Below are positions 19,492 through 31,241 of a DNA stretch of 64,000 nt, one piece after another. The notes beneath the pieces were generated by a model, which worked only from the letters and a program-made list of their open reading frames with translations, was not told the origin of the DNA and ran no database searches. Location of the stretch: positions 72,797,501-72,861,500 of the forward strand of contig CM032228.1 of assembly GCA_019009955.1 (NCBI GenBank). The letters run 5' to 3'. The first letter of the stretch is position 1. Each line of letters begins with the position of its first letter. The stretch comes from Riptortus pedestris (taxonomy: Eukaryota > Arthropoda > Insecta > Hemiptera > Alydidae). The position numbers and the translations under genes were made by a program.

Positions 19492-19847
19492 TTATATATG
19501 TGTGTGTATGTTTATATATATATAAAACAGCTACCCTGTAGGAGGACACTACGACAATCATTAGCAAAAGTACCATTTTGAGCAATTCATTTCTTATTAA
19601 ACATTCACCAATTCATGCTGATCACCAATCATTTATTTTTTTTTAATATCTGATCACAATTTCTTGAATTCAGACCTATGTTCTATTATAAAATGCTAAT
19701 ATTTTTTTTTACTTCTGCTATTTGTTATTGTTACTTGTTGTTATTTCTTATTTATTGTATTTCTGTTATTTGACCTTTTACAATGCTTGACTTTTTAAAG
19801 GGTAATCATCTTTGATGTGATGACCATAAATAAATATATCGAAAAAA
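19260..19847 (+). mobile_element. LINE-like 3' tail, family U copy 1
   Basis: It shares its order of words with 55920-56372: TATACGACAA, TTAACA, ACAAGATTT, AATTATATGCAT, ACCCTG-AGGAGGA, ATTCACCAA, TTGTTAT, CACCTTTGATG-type and CCATAAATAAATA at the end. The terminal (AAATA)n and lack of coding capacity suggest the 3' untranslated tail of a non-LTR element. A (TA)n tract (19429-19484) is inserted or expanded within it. Confidence 0.55.
19429..19484. repeat. (TA)n microsatellite
   Basis: About 56 bp of TA repeat within the family U copy. The sister copy at 56 kb has only a short TATATATA at this place. Confidence 0.95.
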
Positions 19848-20988
19848 TCTACTTTCTATGGCATAAACCGGAAATATAGTACCTCTGTGGATAGTGCACA
19901 AAGGAAAAATGTAAAGCATTTTGAATTTGTTTTGACTCAAAGCAAAAGCGGGGATACGTCAAATAAGTTATATAGATTTAATATAGTTGGCATGTGCTGG
20001 GCAAACTTGGAGTTTATGCAGTTTGGTAACTTTATTAGAACATGCTAGAACTAGTGTTTCACCGGCACCCACGTACATGCAAAGAGGGTGGGGTGGGGGA
20101 CAGTGGAGTCGAAATGAATTTACCCTTCCCCAGGGGGTTGTCAGAGGGCCGGTCCCCCCGCGGTTTATATCATAAAGTCATTAGATAGCGCCACCGCCAA
20201 ATATTAATTCGTCATAGCTCTCGTCTCTTTAACTCTCCCCGAGTTCCAGTCGGTGCAGTTGGACCTCTTCTTAACTACCGGAGAGGAACAATAAAACACC
20301 GCGTAAAACGGTAGTAAAGTCATCAGGGAGGCCAGAGCTCTGATTGAGCAGAGGATAAGAGAATGATGAACTCCGAAAGGACTAATATCGGGCGGGCTAT
20401 TAAAAAGCCCCCAATTGAGATTGTTTGTATTAAATTGTCGGAGTCGTGTAATCGCGAACGCAGTAAAAAGAACATTTGTTGAGCGCGTAATGGTAATTAT
20501 GCGGAAAGAATGGCCGTTCTGTTGTAAATTCTAATTGGGAGTAAGGAGTATGACCTGCCTCTTAACACATTAACTACATACTATTGTTGTACAGTTAAGT
20601 ACTCGCATTTCGCTCACTACCATAACTCATATTTCTTTTCGAGCTACTCACCAGTCAATCTTTTTTCCATTTTTAACCCACCATTATATTCTTTTTTTTT
20701 TTTTTTTTATAACGCTCTCTCCTTATAGTAGAAATAGTTGATCCGAAGTCCTAGAGGAGACTTAACGTAGAAGATGAACGGAGTACCGAATTAAACTCGG
20801 ACGGTAATTCACGTCCCGTCAAGATTCATGGTGTTCCAATAGAACAGTAGCTCTCATCCCTTAGAATGTTTTATGAACAGAAATTAAAGCAAAGAGGGTA
20901 CGTGCCTTAAATAGATTCTCGAAAATAAGAGAACATCCCTCTCTCTCGGGTTTGCTCCTTTCCGAATTTGGCGAAAGAACGGTGTTAG
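19848..20988. other. Single-copy segment with conserved-looking island
   Basis: 20060-20560 is GC-moderate and free of repeats. It contains many short words typical of insect enhancers (GGTAATTATGC, CATAAAGTCATTAG, CTAATTGGGAG). A poly-T run lies at 20692-20710. No open frame has a recognisable domain. The regulatory reading is inference. Confidence 0.25.
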
Positions 20989-21568
20989 AAAGTCCAACGC
21001 AGGGGCTGCATAAACAAACCAGATTTCCCACATGCTGGTACAAGACATTTTTGATTTCACTCACTATTTCTATGCAAAAAACCGATGAATATAAGGGTTG
21101 TGGGTGGTGGCGGGGTTTTGAAGGCTGACAACAAGAAAGTGGAAAAACTCGTTTAAGACTTGCGAAAAAATGTATAGAACAACAATTGTAGACAATTGTG
21201 GTTCTATACCATTAATATCTTAATTGATGACATCAACGCACAACGTATTTGCTTGTATCCCAAACATTAAACGGAAATATGAAAACAATATTTGGTATTT
21301 AAGGTTGGAATAAAGTGAGTTCATGATATAACAGCTTATTGCTAATATGACGTGAGTCGGAGTGGGGGATTAATGAAGGCTGAAAACTAAAAATTGCTAA
21401 TATCTTCGTTACGACTAAAGACAGAGAATAAATGTATATGGCCATGTTTATAGTAAACTGTATTTGCAATAAAATTGGTTCTATATAGTTTTTCGATCCG
21501 ACGTATAATAACAAAGATATTTCGAATTTTAGAAGTCTCCCTCCAACCCCCACCCCCCCCCATTAGTT
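20989..21568 (-). mobile_element. Family H long-type 3' portion
   Basis: Hairpin end AAAGTCCAACGCAGGGGCTGC, CAGATTTCCCACATG, a partly deleted first module, CAATATTTGGTATTTAAGG, ATAACAGCTTATTG, then the second module up to the C-rich block (21544-21560). The 5' half is replaced by unrelated sequence. Confidence 0.7.
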
Positions 21569-21762
21569 CAGGCCTAGCTTCAAAAAGACAAATGCCTCTA
21601 AGTATACTTCGTAGTGATCTGGACAAGGCCAAGAGAACATTCAGGTTCTTGGAAAAGCCAGAGGATGCCGCTTTGCCCAAAACAAATATGTTAAAAATAT
21701 GTTTCCCCTATTTTATTAATTTTTTACAAATTTCTAAAAGTACAAAATTATGACAGGAAACG

Positions 21763-22680
21763 TTTTTAGTGAATTTCCTTGATAAGAAATCAGTTATTGA
21801 GGTTGTACTCATGATGCGATTTGCGAAAACTTCTTTAAATCTCCAGGTCTGATATTGTCATATATTAACGCAGCTGTGGGCGCAATTTTCACTTGACCGT
21901 TACCAGACTCGGTGATTAACAGTGATGGATTTACGCCTAGGCCCGTGAGGTCTGGGCCTAGGGCGGCATAATTTGAAGGGCGGCAAAAGTTTTGAAATGC
22001 CAAAATATCAGAGGCAAAAAAAAAAAAAATAAAGACAATCATTTTCAAAAATTGGTTCAGATTAGTTCTTATAAAAAATGTTCTATAGAATATATTATAA
22101 TTCATTAATTTACTTCTCAATCTGTATGGGTAAGATGGTAATTTTTTAATAGATTAATTATAGTCTTTGTCGAGTAATGTTCTTTACTTTCTGTTCCTTT
22201 AGTGAGATTAACCTCACGTGTATAACGTACGTGTATGACGATATAATCGACGTTTTTGAGCGAACCAAAGCCAGGAAAAAATTGTTTTCAAATTGATTCA
22301 TATTAAAAAAAATATTTATTATTTATCTGTCTGAAGTTTATAACTTATTTATCTGTAATGTTTATTGGTTATATTTAAAAAATATGTTTCAATAAATAAA
22401 GTTATTTTAAAATAAAACATTGGATCAAAATTAATGAAATTCATTTAAATGAACTTTATTAGCAAAAAGGGCGGCGCATAGAACGGGGCCTAAGGCGGCA
22501 GCAAGCCTAAATCCTAGCCTGGTGATTAAGCGTATGTAAAGCTAAAGATCAATGAACTGAAATTGATTATAAGATTCAGATTGACTATTTTAATTTATTT
22601 CAGCATTAATTCCAGAATTCAATCAAGTGCGCATATTTTACTTATTATTTTTTTGGCCCGATAATTAATTGTCTAGGATA
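21763..22680 (+). mobile_element. Family H copy split by a hAT element
   Basis: The 5' part (21763-21919) has the palindromic end in decayed form, GAGGTTGTACTCATGATGCG, and GCAATTTTCACTTGACCGTTACC without a (TA)n tract. It resumes at 22530 (GTAAAGCTAAAGATCAATGAACTG) after the hAT insertion and fades out near 22680 without a 3' end. Confidence 0.65.
21920..22521. mobile_element. Non-autonomous hAT element, 602 bp, 8-bp TSD
   Basis: The ends are CAGTGATGGATTTACGCC on the left and, reverse-complemented, CAGGCTAGGATTTAGGC on the right: imperfect terminal inverted repeats of the hAT CAGNG...GGATTTA type. The 8-bp direct repeat GTGATTAA flanks it exactly (21912-21919, 22522-22529). Both ends have GGCGGCA/GGGCGGC words next to the inverted repeats. 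No transposase frame is present, so it would depend on an autonomous hAT. It lies inside a family H copy and is therefore younger. Confidence 0.85.
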
Positions 22681-24216
22681 CAGCAAATAACAGAAGGGAG
22701 TCATGCCGTAGTGTACCTGTATGATATAGGATACTATAAATTCAAAATCCCTGAATTTAACAAGTTAGGAAGGTTTAGACAGTTTTCAATTCATTTTGGA
22801 AATTATTGTTGACATTCAATGTTTAACTTTCAGTGCGTAACAGCAGATATGCAATATGTTTAATTTTAGGGCACAAAGGACTGCGTCATCAAAGCAAATT
22901 CCAGTATTAAATATAATCAATAAACGTAGAAAAAAGTCATTTCTTAGCATCATTTCATCAATTCTTCATCAAAAGCCACTTTTCAACACAACCTCGAAAA
23001 TGGTACAAATATTACAAAAAGGAATTAAAAAATTCGTATTGTTACATGAAAATAACATTCAACTCACAAACTAAAATTTCCCAATACCCTTAAAGGATTC
23101 AAGGAGAGCGTAAACAAAAGAATTTTCTATTACCAAAGTGGGACAAACCCTTAGCACAGTCAGCTCCTTTCAGAAATTGGTGAGAGAAACGAAGGATTCT
23201 TCCCTCAAAGAAAAATAGGGCAATAAAGCAGACTTAAGCAAACCAAGGGAAAAGCCTAGGCGAGGTTATCGTAAAAAAGGGACTGCTCAATTCGGCTAAG
23301 AGGAAAGACTTACGCACATTACGCAGGAATTTAGTAGGAAATTCGGATTGGGGGTTTTAAAAATGGCCCCAGAGATTCATCGAAGACAATTTAAACACGA
23401 AGACTACGTTTGTTTATTGAGTTAATCATCATATCCTCGCGGGACCTCGACTGAAATATGAAAGTTTGGAAGTGCGGAGGGGGGGGGGGCGATGAGAAGA
23501 AATTCCCTCCTCTAGAAGTTTATGCCCCAGCTTATTAGCATATCTAAACACATATCCTGTTTTTCTCCATGAACTCAGAAAAAAACACAACAGAATATCT
23601 GTCTAAACCAAAAACAAGGTATAAGGGCTAAACATTCGTATTCTAAGTTTATACACATCACAAAAGAAATGTTAATTATGTATTACCCTGTTAATGAAAA
23701 TTCCCATCAAAACAATTAAATACGTTTCTGGGCTTGTCTAAAAATTGTAAATGCTAAAATAGATTTATTCAGCACAATAAAATCCTAGACTTTTAAGCAC
23801 TTACAATACCAAACATTACTTGATAAAATATGCATGCTATCTTTGAGAAAGATAAATAAAAACTCTTGGTTTTACCAAGCGTGATTTTGACAATAAATTG
23901 GCAAGTAATATACTTTCAATTTAAAATTTAATTAGTCTTGCTCCTCACACTTCAGGTGGCATACCCTGATAAAGGAATGATATAACTTCTACATACATTC
24001 CTCATTCTGATAATAAAATACGAAAATTAGGTCGAGGAGATCGAGTGCAAATGCCCCCCCCCACCTTCGGTAATTTGGAGTTACAACTTGGCAGAAGTTT
24101 TTTCTGTAACTTGTACTAACCTGTTGAATTTAACAAATTATAAATAAGAAATATATGTGTATTTAAATGATTTTAAGATGTAAATAGCAGCATTATGCAT
24201 TAATAACATCTTTATT
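22681..24216. other. Single-copy non-coding stretch
   Basis: The 72-codon frame at 22856-23074 is lysine-rich with no domain. 23090-23520 is of balanced composition and may be a regulatory island. A 10-bp G run lies near 23480. 23520-24216 is AT-rich with nothing recognisable. Confidence 0.35.
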
Positions 24217-25340
24217 ATTTATCAGATTTCCCTTAAGGGATATCAGCTACTTAGCGTGTACTCATAACACGATTTTCGAAATATTTCTTCAAATGATCAC
24301 CCATCCTAACTACTAGATGACGAAAATGAGGTCCGTTCAAAACTATATATATATTTGTTAGTTGTTTAACGGTCTAGTGGTCGCAACTTTTGTTTGATCG
24401 TTACAAAACTCGATATTTAAATGTTTTATGTAAAAGTGAAGATCAAATTTGTTAACGCTTAAACTAGGGCGAGTGGGATCGGGGGTTTAGAGAGGGTGAA
24501 TTTCGAAAATTTTAAATATCCCCGGTGTTATGCGTTGGATCAAAAACTTGTATAGAGTCAATCTCATTGAGAATATAATGTTCTATAAATGCTAGTATGT
24601 TCATGTTTTCTCTATAATGAATATTAACCGAGGTATTCCATATTTTTGTTTTCCGCCATCTTTCCCACTCATATCATATTAACAATAAGTTGCTATGTCA
24701 TGACCACTTCATTCCATGGTTAATAACCAAAGATGCTTTTCATTGGACTTTTAATTTGTGAGATATAAATTGTTTTATATATAGTTTTCTCTATATTAAA
24801 TATTAACCGAGATATATCCATATTTGAGTTTTCGGTAATCAGTAAACCTCCTCTTCCATGACATATGAACAATAAGCTGTTATATCATGAACCACTTCAT
24901 TCCATGGTTAAATACTAAATATAGTTTTCATTGTACTCAACTTTAACTCAGATACGAGCAAATTCGTCCTCAATTGAGATTTTTCGTTTCATTCAACACT
25001 AAAGATCATATTTGTTATTGGCTGAAATCAAAGCTGGAATAGTAGCGATTAAAAGAGGAGAAATTAGAAAATTCAAAATACTTCGTTATGAGTCGGATAA
25101 TGTTATAGAACCGATCTTAATAACATTCGATTTTCTACAATTGTCGGTTTATTAATTTTTTGGTAACTCATTATTAAGCGAGTTACTCGCACTTTCTTGT
25201 TACCTACCTTCAGTAACCCCCCTCCCCTCCTACTCATAGGTTTTTTTTAAATATGAATAGAGAATACGTTGTGATATGAGATCACAAGTGTTATACCAGC
25301 ACTTACGAAATCTGCTTAGTTTACGCAGCTGGTGGACTTT
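24217..25340 (+). mobile_element. Family H, long-type, near full length
   Basis: 5' palindrome GATTTCCCTTAAGGGATATC, short (TA)n (24345-24353), GGTCTAGTGGTCGCAAC, a G block, then two modules separated by the ATGAACCACTTCATTCCATGG segment. That segment appears twice (about 24695-24725 and 24890-24915). The 3' end is GAAATCTGCTTAGTTTACGCAG with half the hairpin and GGTGGACTTT. At 1.12 kb it shows the expanded form. Confidence 0.75.
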
Positions 25341-26364
25341 GTGTAGGAGAGGAGCAGTCAAGGCCAATTAAAGTGTTATTGAGGAACTCTGTGTTTTACG
25401 TGCTTATTTTTCCAGAAAGGTTAGCGGGTAACTCTTTTCCAGTAAACCTGTCACCGGTAGCCACAGGAGGACAATTTTTCCGTTCTAATCAGCCAAGAGG
25501 CAGTATCATTGGTTGTTGAGCGAGCGAATCCGGTTAGGCCCAATTCTACGGAGTATAATTGTGAGCGGTAGGCGGTAGATTCCGTTTGTAGGGGAGAGAG
25601 AGAGTATGTGGTAGGCGCCAGGTCGCCGGCCGCCTCCAAACCCCCCCAAGACATCACCTTAACCCCCCCCCCCCCTACCATCCTGAGGTTTCCCCCCCAC
25701 CCCCACAGGCCAACAACCAGCAGCCTCTATCCCAAAACCCGGGGCCTTAATAGATGAAACAGAATTAACTTGAGTGAAAGGCCATTTTACTTATAGCCTC
25801 CTCCCCAACTCCTTCACAACAGCAACTTTAGTACCCTCTTGTCGGAGGTTGTAAAAAAAACCATTGTTTTCCCTTCCCTCTAAATACTTGGGAGATCTTC
25901 CTACATTCGCGCCCTCCGAGCATCCGAGAAACCCTCTCCCAGTTGGCCAAAACAACGTTGTTAAGTAATCTTTCTTAGCTTCATTGAGTCAAGGACTCCC
26001 GAGAAGTGAAAGGACTCATAAAAACCCGGGCCAATCAAAACTGTAGGTTATGATTTAACGCTGAGACAATGTTTTCCATGTACTGCGTCTCATAAAGCAG
26101 GAAACTGAATTACGCCTATCTCCAATAAATAAAACTGACCTCCTCAAAAATAATAATTTTGCCCACGCCCCAAAGATACAAACTCATTCAGAAGAATGAA
26201 TAGTATCTCTGACAACATATAAAAGACAAGACAACAAGAAGACTATTTCTGACAAGCCCCTAAACCTAATCTCTTGTATAACTTAGACCAACAAGTTTTA
26301 TTCCAATCGAATTGGTATATGAAAGACACCGAATATAGTAATTATACCGTTCTGAGCTATAAGC
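25341..26364. other. Single-copy segment with very C-rich tract
   Basis: 25340-26050 is GC-moderate and repeat-free. 25637-25708 holds several C runs of 5-14 bases, so the minus strand could form a G-quadruplex. 26050-26364 is AT-rich. No gene was recognised. Confidence 0.35.
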
Positions 26365-27257
26365 AAAAAAGTCCTGCGTAAACTAAGCAGATTTCCCAAG
26401 TGCTGGTCTGATACACCTACCTACAATGAGTTACAAAAAATAGAACAGCAATTGTAGAGCACCAATACATTATCAAGATTGGATCTTTAACATTTTACGA
26501 CCCGGCTTATAATAAAGGATATATTTTGAATTTTCGATTCCCTAAACCCTCACTATTCCAGGTCCGATTTCAGCCAATAACAAATACGATTTTTAGTATT
26601 TAACAGTTAAATATGATGTATGGCATAGATAAAATAAATAGTTGAGAGTAAAGTACGAAAAATCTTAATTGATGACGCCAGCACAACATCTTTATGTATC
26701 TCAGAAAGTAAAACTTCAATGAAAACCATATTTGGTATTTAACCTTGGAATGAAGTGGTTCATCCTATAACAGTTTATAGTTAATATGACACGAGTGGGA
26801 GGGGGGGGGGAGAGTTACAGAAAGAAGAAAACTAAATAATCCAAATATCTCGGTTAATATTCAATAAAGAGAAAATCGGTGTATAAAAACATTTATTGAA
26901 TAGTACATTTGCAATAAGAATGATTCTATACTATTTTTCGATCGGACTTATAATAACACAAATATTTCAAATTTTCGAAATATCCCCTCTAACCCCCCCC
27001 CCCATCCCAATGATCCGATTTCAGTCATTACAGAACTTGATTTTTCCTTTTACATAAAACGTTTAAATATGGCGTATGGTAACGATCAAACCAAAATCCG
27101 CTATCAGACAAATTTTATATATATATATATATATATATTTGAACGGACCTCATTTTCGTCATCTCCTGGGTAGGATAGATCGACGTTTGAAGATATTTTT
27201 CGGAAATAGCGTCTTGAGAACAACCCTTATTCACCTAAGGAAAACCTGTTAGAAAAT
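26365..27257 (-). mobile_element. Family H, long-type, nearly complete
   Basis: It shows both modules clearly: 26484-26640 and 26919-27100 are diverged copies of one ~170-bp unit. The 3' end lost part of its hairpin (GTCCTGCGTAAAC). It has AGCAGATTTCCCAAGTG, (TA)n at 27117-27138 and a decayed 5' palindrome. The minus-strand G block lies at 26993-27004. Confidence 0.8.
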
Positions 27258-28209
<952 letters not shown>

Positions 28210-28425
28210 TATGGCTTGAAAACGTTCGTAACCTACTGATAACCTCCAGATCGAGCTTAGTTATATAAAGAAGCGGGCAATGATTTAAGTAGTAAATAAA
28301 ATAATGTTCAGTAAGTCGTATTTAGCAGATTTCCCTTGAGGGAAATCAGCTATTGAGGTCGTACTCATGACGCGAGTTTTGAAAAATTTCCTCAAATGTC
28401 CATCGATATTACTTAAATTAAAATT

Positions 28426-28497
<72 letters not shown>

Positions 28498-29579
28498 TCT
28501 ATATATATAAAATTGTAACCTCTGTCTGTACATTGATTTTTTTCGCGAAATTTCACGATAACTTTTCGTTTCACATGTCATAGACACCATATCTGCATTT
28601 TGTTTCTTTCGTGTATGTTTGTTTGTTTGTTGCCTTTTCACGCATAAACGGCTGAACCGAATTTTATGAAACTTGGTATGTATATTACTACTAACCCAAC
28701 TTAGACTTTAGGCTATACTAATTTTCTCTGAGACGAACAGGAGTGGGGGTTATAAGGGAAGCATGAAATTAAAAATAGCGATATTTCGTTTTCTATTGGT
28801 TTTTCGGTACATATGCACATAACAAAAGTTGTTTATTTTGTTATTTAGAGTAACTTTTGTTATATACACTTTTGTCGTATACCGAAGTTTAAATGCGTTA
28901 TACGCTAAAAATTATAGCGGGAGTCAACAATATTATTTGCCAAAAAAGACTCAACCGAACTAAATAAAACTAGGTATGTGTATTAGCAGTGAGGCCTTCA
29001 TTATAATAAGCCATACCAACATTTCTATGGACGGGCAGGAGTGGGGGTTATAAGGGAAGCCTGAAATTAAAAATAGCGATATTTCGTTTCCTATTGGTTT
29101 TTCCGCAAATATAAACATAACAAAAGTTGTTTATTTTATTATTTGTAGTAACTTTTGTTATATACACTTTTGTCATATACCTAAGTATAAATGAGTTATA
29201 CGTTAAAACTTTAGCGGGCACTAACGGCTGAACGGAACTTAACAAAACTCGGTATGTCAATTAGCATTAATTCTTTCATGATTATAAGTTATATTAAAAT
29301 TTTTAGGTTCCAACGGGAGGGGGGTTAAAAGGGAGGCCTGAAATAAAAATTCACCATATTTACATCTATAAGAGACGGGAAATATAAAAATATCGAAGAC
29401 TGTGCAGCCTTATCGAACAAATAATTCTATTATTAGCAAATCCACGGCAAAGATGGGTATCAATCCTAAAAACTGGGACGGGTAAATGGGTAAATATTGT
29501 GCAATGTAAAGCCTGCTAAAAAATACCATCACCATTCAGCCTCAGATGAATTCCCGGGCGAAGCCGGGTATCTGAGCTA

Positions 29580-29580
<1 letters not shown>
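28498..29580 (+). mobile_element. Non-autonomous Helitron, 1083 bp
   Basis: It starts TCTATATATATAAAATTG after an A and ends with a hairpin CCCGG-GCGAAG-CCGGG, then TATCTGAGCTAG, followed by T. A 5' TC, a 3' stem-loop about 10 bp from a CTAG end, and insertion between A and T without target duplication are the defining signs of a Helitron. The inside is non-coding and carries about 2.5 tandem modules. It has no Rep or helicase frame, so it would need an autonomous partner. It sits in the (TA)n of a family H copy. Confidence 0.85.
28645..29370. repeat. Internal tandem modules of the Helitron (~275 bp, 2.5 copies)
   Basis: Each module starts with a CGGCTGAACCGAA-like word, then AAAACT-GGTATGT, CAGGAGTGGGGGTTATAAGG, AAAAATAGCGATATTTCGTT, CTATTGGTTTTTC and an ATAACAAAAGTT...AACTTTTGTTAT hairpin. 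Starts are at about 28648, 28950 and 29224. The third module lacks its second half. Confidence 0.8.
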
Positions 29581-29634
<54 letters not shown>

Positions 29635-30228
29635 TATTTGTCTGTTAACGCTCTAGCGGTCGCAACTTTTGTTTGATCATTACCAAAGTTCATATTTCAT
29701 TGTTTTATGTAAAAATAAAGATCAAGTTCGTTAATGGCTGAAATCGGACCAGTGGGAGGGGGGTTTAGAGGGGGATTTTTGAAAATTCGAAATATCTCCG
29801 TTATTATGCGTCGAATCGAAAAATTGTAAAGAATCAATCTTATTGCAAATTAAAGTTACTATAAACATTGTTTTATACATTTTTTCTGTATCTTGATTAT
29901 TAATCGAGATATTTGAATTTGTATTGTGTGTGTGGTCGGCAGGAGTCGCCGTTCGGCACTTTCCGCCGAGAGCTAGTGCGGCCGTTTTCGTAACTATTCG
30001 TCCCTCGTGGTTTAGAGATTCTTTACAATTGCTGCCGTTATTAGGCAGATTTCTCTATTGTAAAACTTCACGTGGGAAATCTGCTTAGTTTACGCAGCCT
30101 CTGCGTGACGGACTTTTTGAGTTCATTCAGTTATTGACTAAAAATGTTGAGCTGAACACTTGGAGCTTGATATTTACAAGAAATTTTAAACCACACTATT
30201 CATTTCTCCCTCTACGTTTTATTTGTTA

Positions 30229-30230
<2 letters not shown>

Positions 30231-30305
<75 letters not shown>

Positions 30306-30324
30306 CGTGTGGGTTGTGTGTGTG
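30231..30324. repeat. (GT)n microsatellite
   Basis: About 70 bp of pure GT, then variants (GCGTGCGTGTGGG). It encodes the low-complexity open frame here, which is not a gene. Confidence 0.97.
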
Positions 30325-30565
30325 AAAAAATTGTAAAATAAATTTTTAAACTTTTGCCTTAAACTTCATTCATCATCATTCCAGGATTTTATCAAAAAAA
30401 TTATAGTTTTACATATTTTTTGTTTTGGTATATTTTAAAAACTATGCAGACATTTTTCTATATTTTAAAGTAGTGAATGAAAATAAATAATACTAAGCGA
30501 TAGATATCACCTCGTTGCATAGCTCATCAAATAAATACAAATAAATAATGCTTATTTATTATTAC

Positions 30566-30769
30566 GTTATTTATTTACTCCCCCCGTTAGTGCTACTTCC
30601 GCTAATTGGGACGGGTTATTTACAGGTCACTACCCTTTTCTACCCAGTGTGGGACTAAAGATTATAGTTTATGAGTTCGTCACTAAATAAATTCTGATTT
30701 TCCAGGCTGGAATAGAACTCGGGTGAGATTAAGACCTACACCTTAACACATATGGCTAAACTGAGGCCC
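30566..30769 (-). mobile_element. Family S SINE with 10-bp TSD
   Basis: On the minus strand: CCTCAGTTTAGCCATATGTG head, GAGTTCTATTCCAGCC (mutated B box), AGTGACGAACTC, GGTAGAAAAGGGTAGTGACC, AACCCGTCCCAATTAGCGG. The direct repeat TTATTATTAC lies at 30556-30565 and 30770-30779. Confidence 0.85.
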
Positions 30770-30779
30770 TTATTATTAC

Positions 30780-31225
30780 TATATTTGTAATTTGATTTAC
30801 TAGATTAAACAACTAAAATACTGACTCCTTTGTTCATATAACTAAGACGATTTGACGATTTGATTTCTGGATCTGTGGAAATATTATAAAATGCGATATT
30901 TTTATATAATTTATGGTAATTAAGTAACTATTATATTATCAAATGCAGTCTATTTGGCCAAGAGTTAATAAGGAAGTGAGTAAATTTGGAAGCCACTGAT
31001 TTAATTAATTATTTTATTTTGGGGTCTAGTATATGCCAGAAGCAGAGGTGGCTATGAGATATATAGAGGTCTATACACATTTAGGCCTTACTGGAAGAAC
31101 AATGCCAGGCCCTTTCGCCCACTATAATTACCTCTTCATCAGGTACTGATACTGATTTCAATAGGCATACAGTACCTTAATTCCTCCTCTTACGCTCTCT
31201 CCTCCACACTGTATTCATCTCTATT
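30780..31225. other. AT-rich single-copy stretch
   Basis: 31085-31145 on the minus strand has CTGATGA...GAAA spaced as in other repeats but without a stem. Nothing else is recognisable. Confidence 0.35.
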
Positions 31226-31241
31226 TAGTTTGTCCTAATTA

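Larger units (their letters stand above)
28321..30118 (+). mobile_element. Family H copy with a Helitron inserted in its microsatellite
   Basis: The left part 28321-28497 has the 5' palindrome (GATTTCCCTTGAGGGAAATC) and (TA)n. The right part 29581-30118 resumes in (TA)n and continues with TGTCTGTTAACGCTCTAGCGG, the G block GGGAGGGGGGTTTAGAGGGG, one module, the GC-rich short-type segment, GGGAAATCTGCTTAGTTTACG and a hairpin ACGCAG-CCT-CTGCGT. Without the insert it would be about 715 bp and complete. Confidence 0.8.

Noticed and set aside
21567..21690. Possible coding fragment after the family H copy (frame with ILRSDLDKAKRTFRFLEKPE).
   Set aside because: It is short, has no recognised motif, and the other frames are equally open. 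The origin could not be decided.
31113..31143. CTGATGA...GAAA as a hammerhead ribozyme.
   Set aside because: No stem II can be drawn between the two core words and stems I and III do not form.
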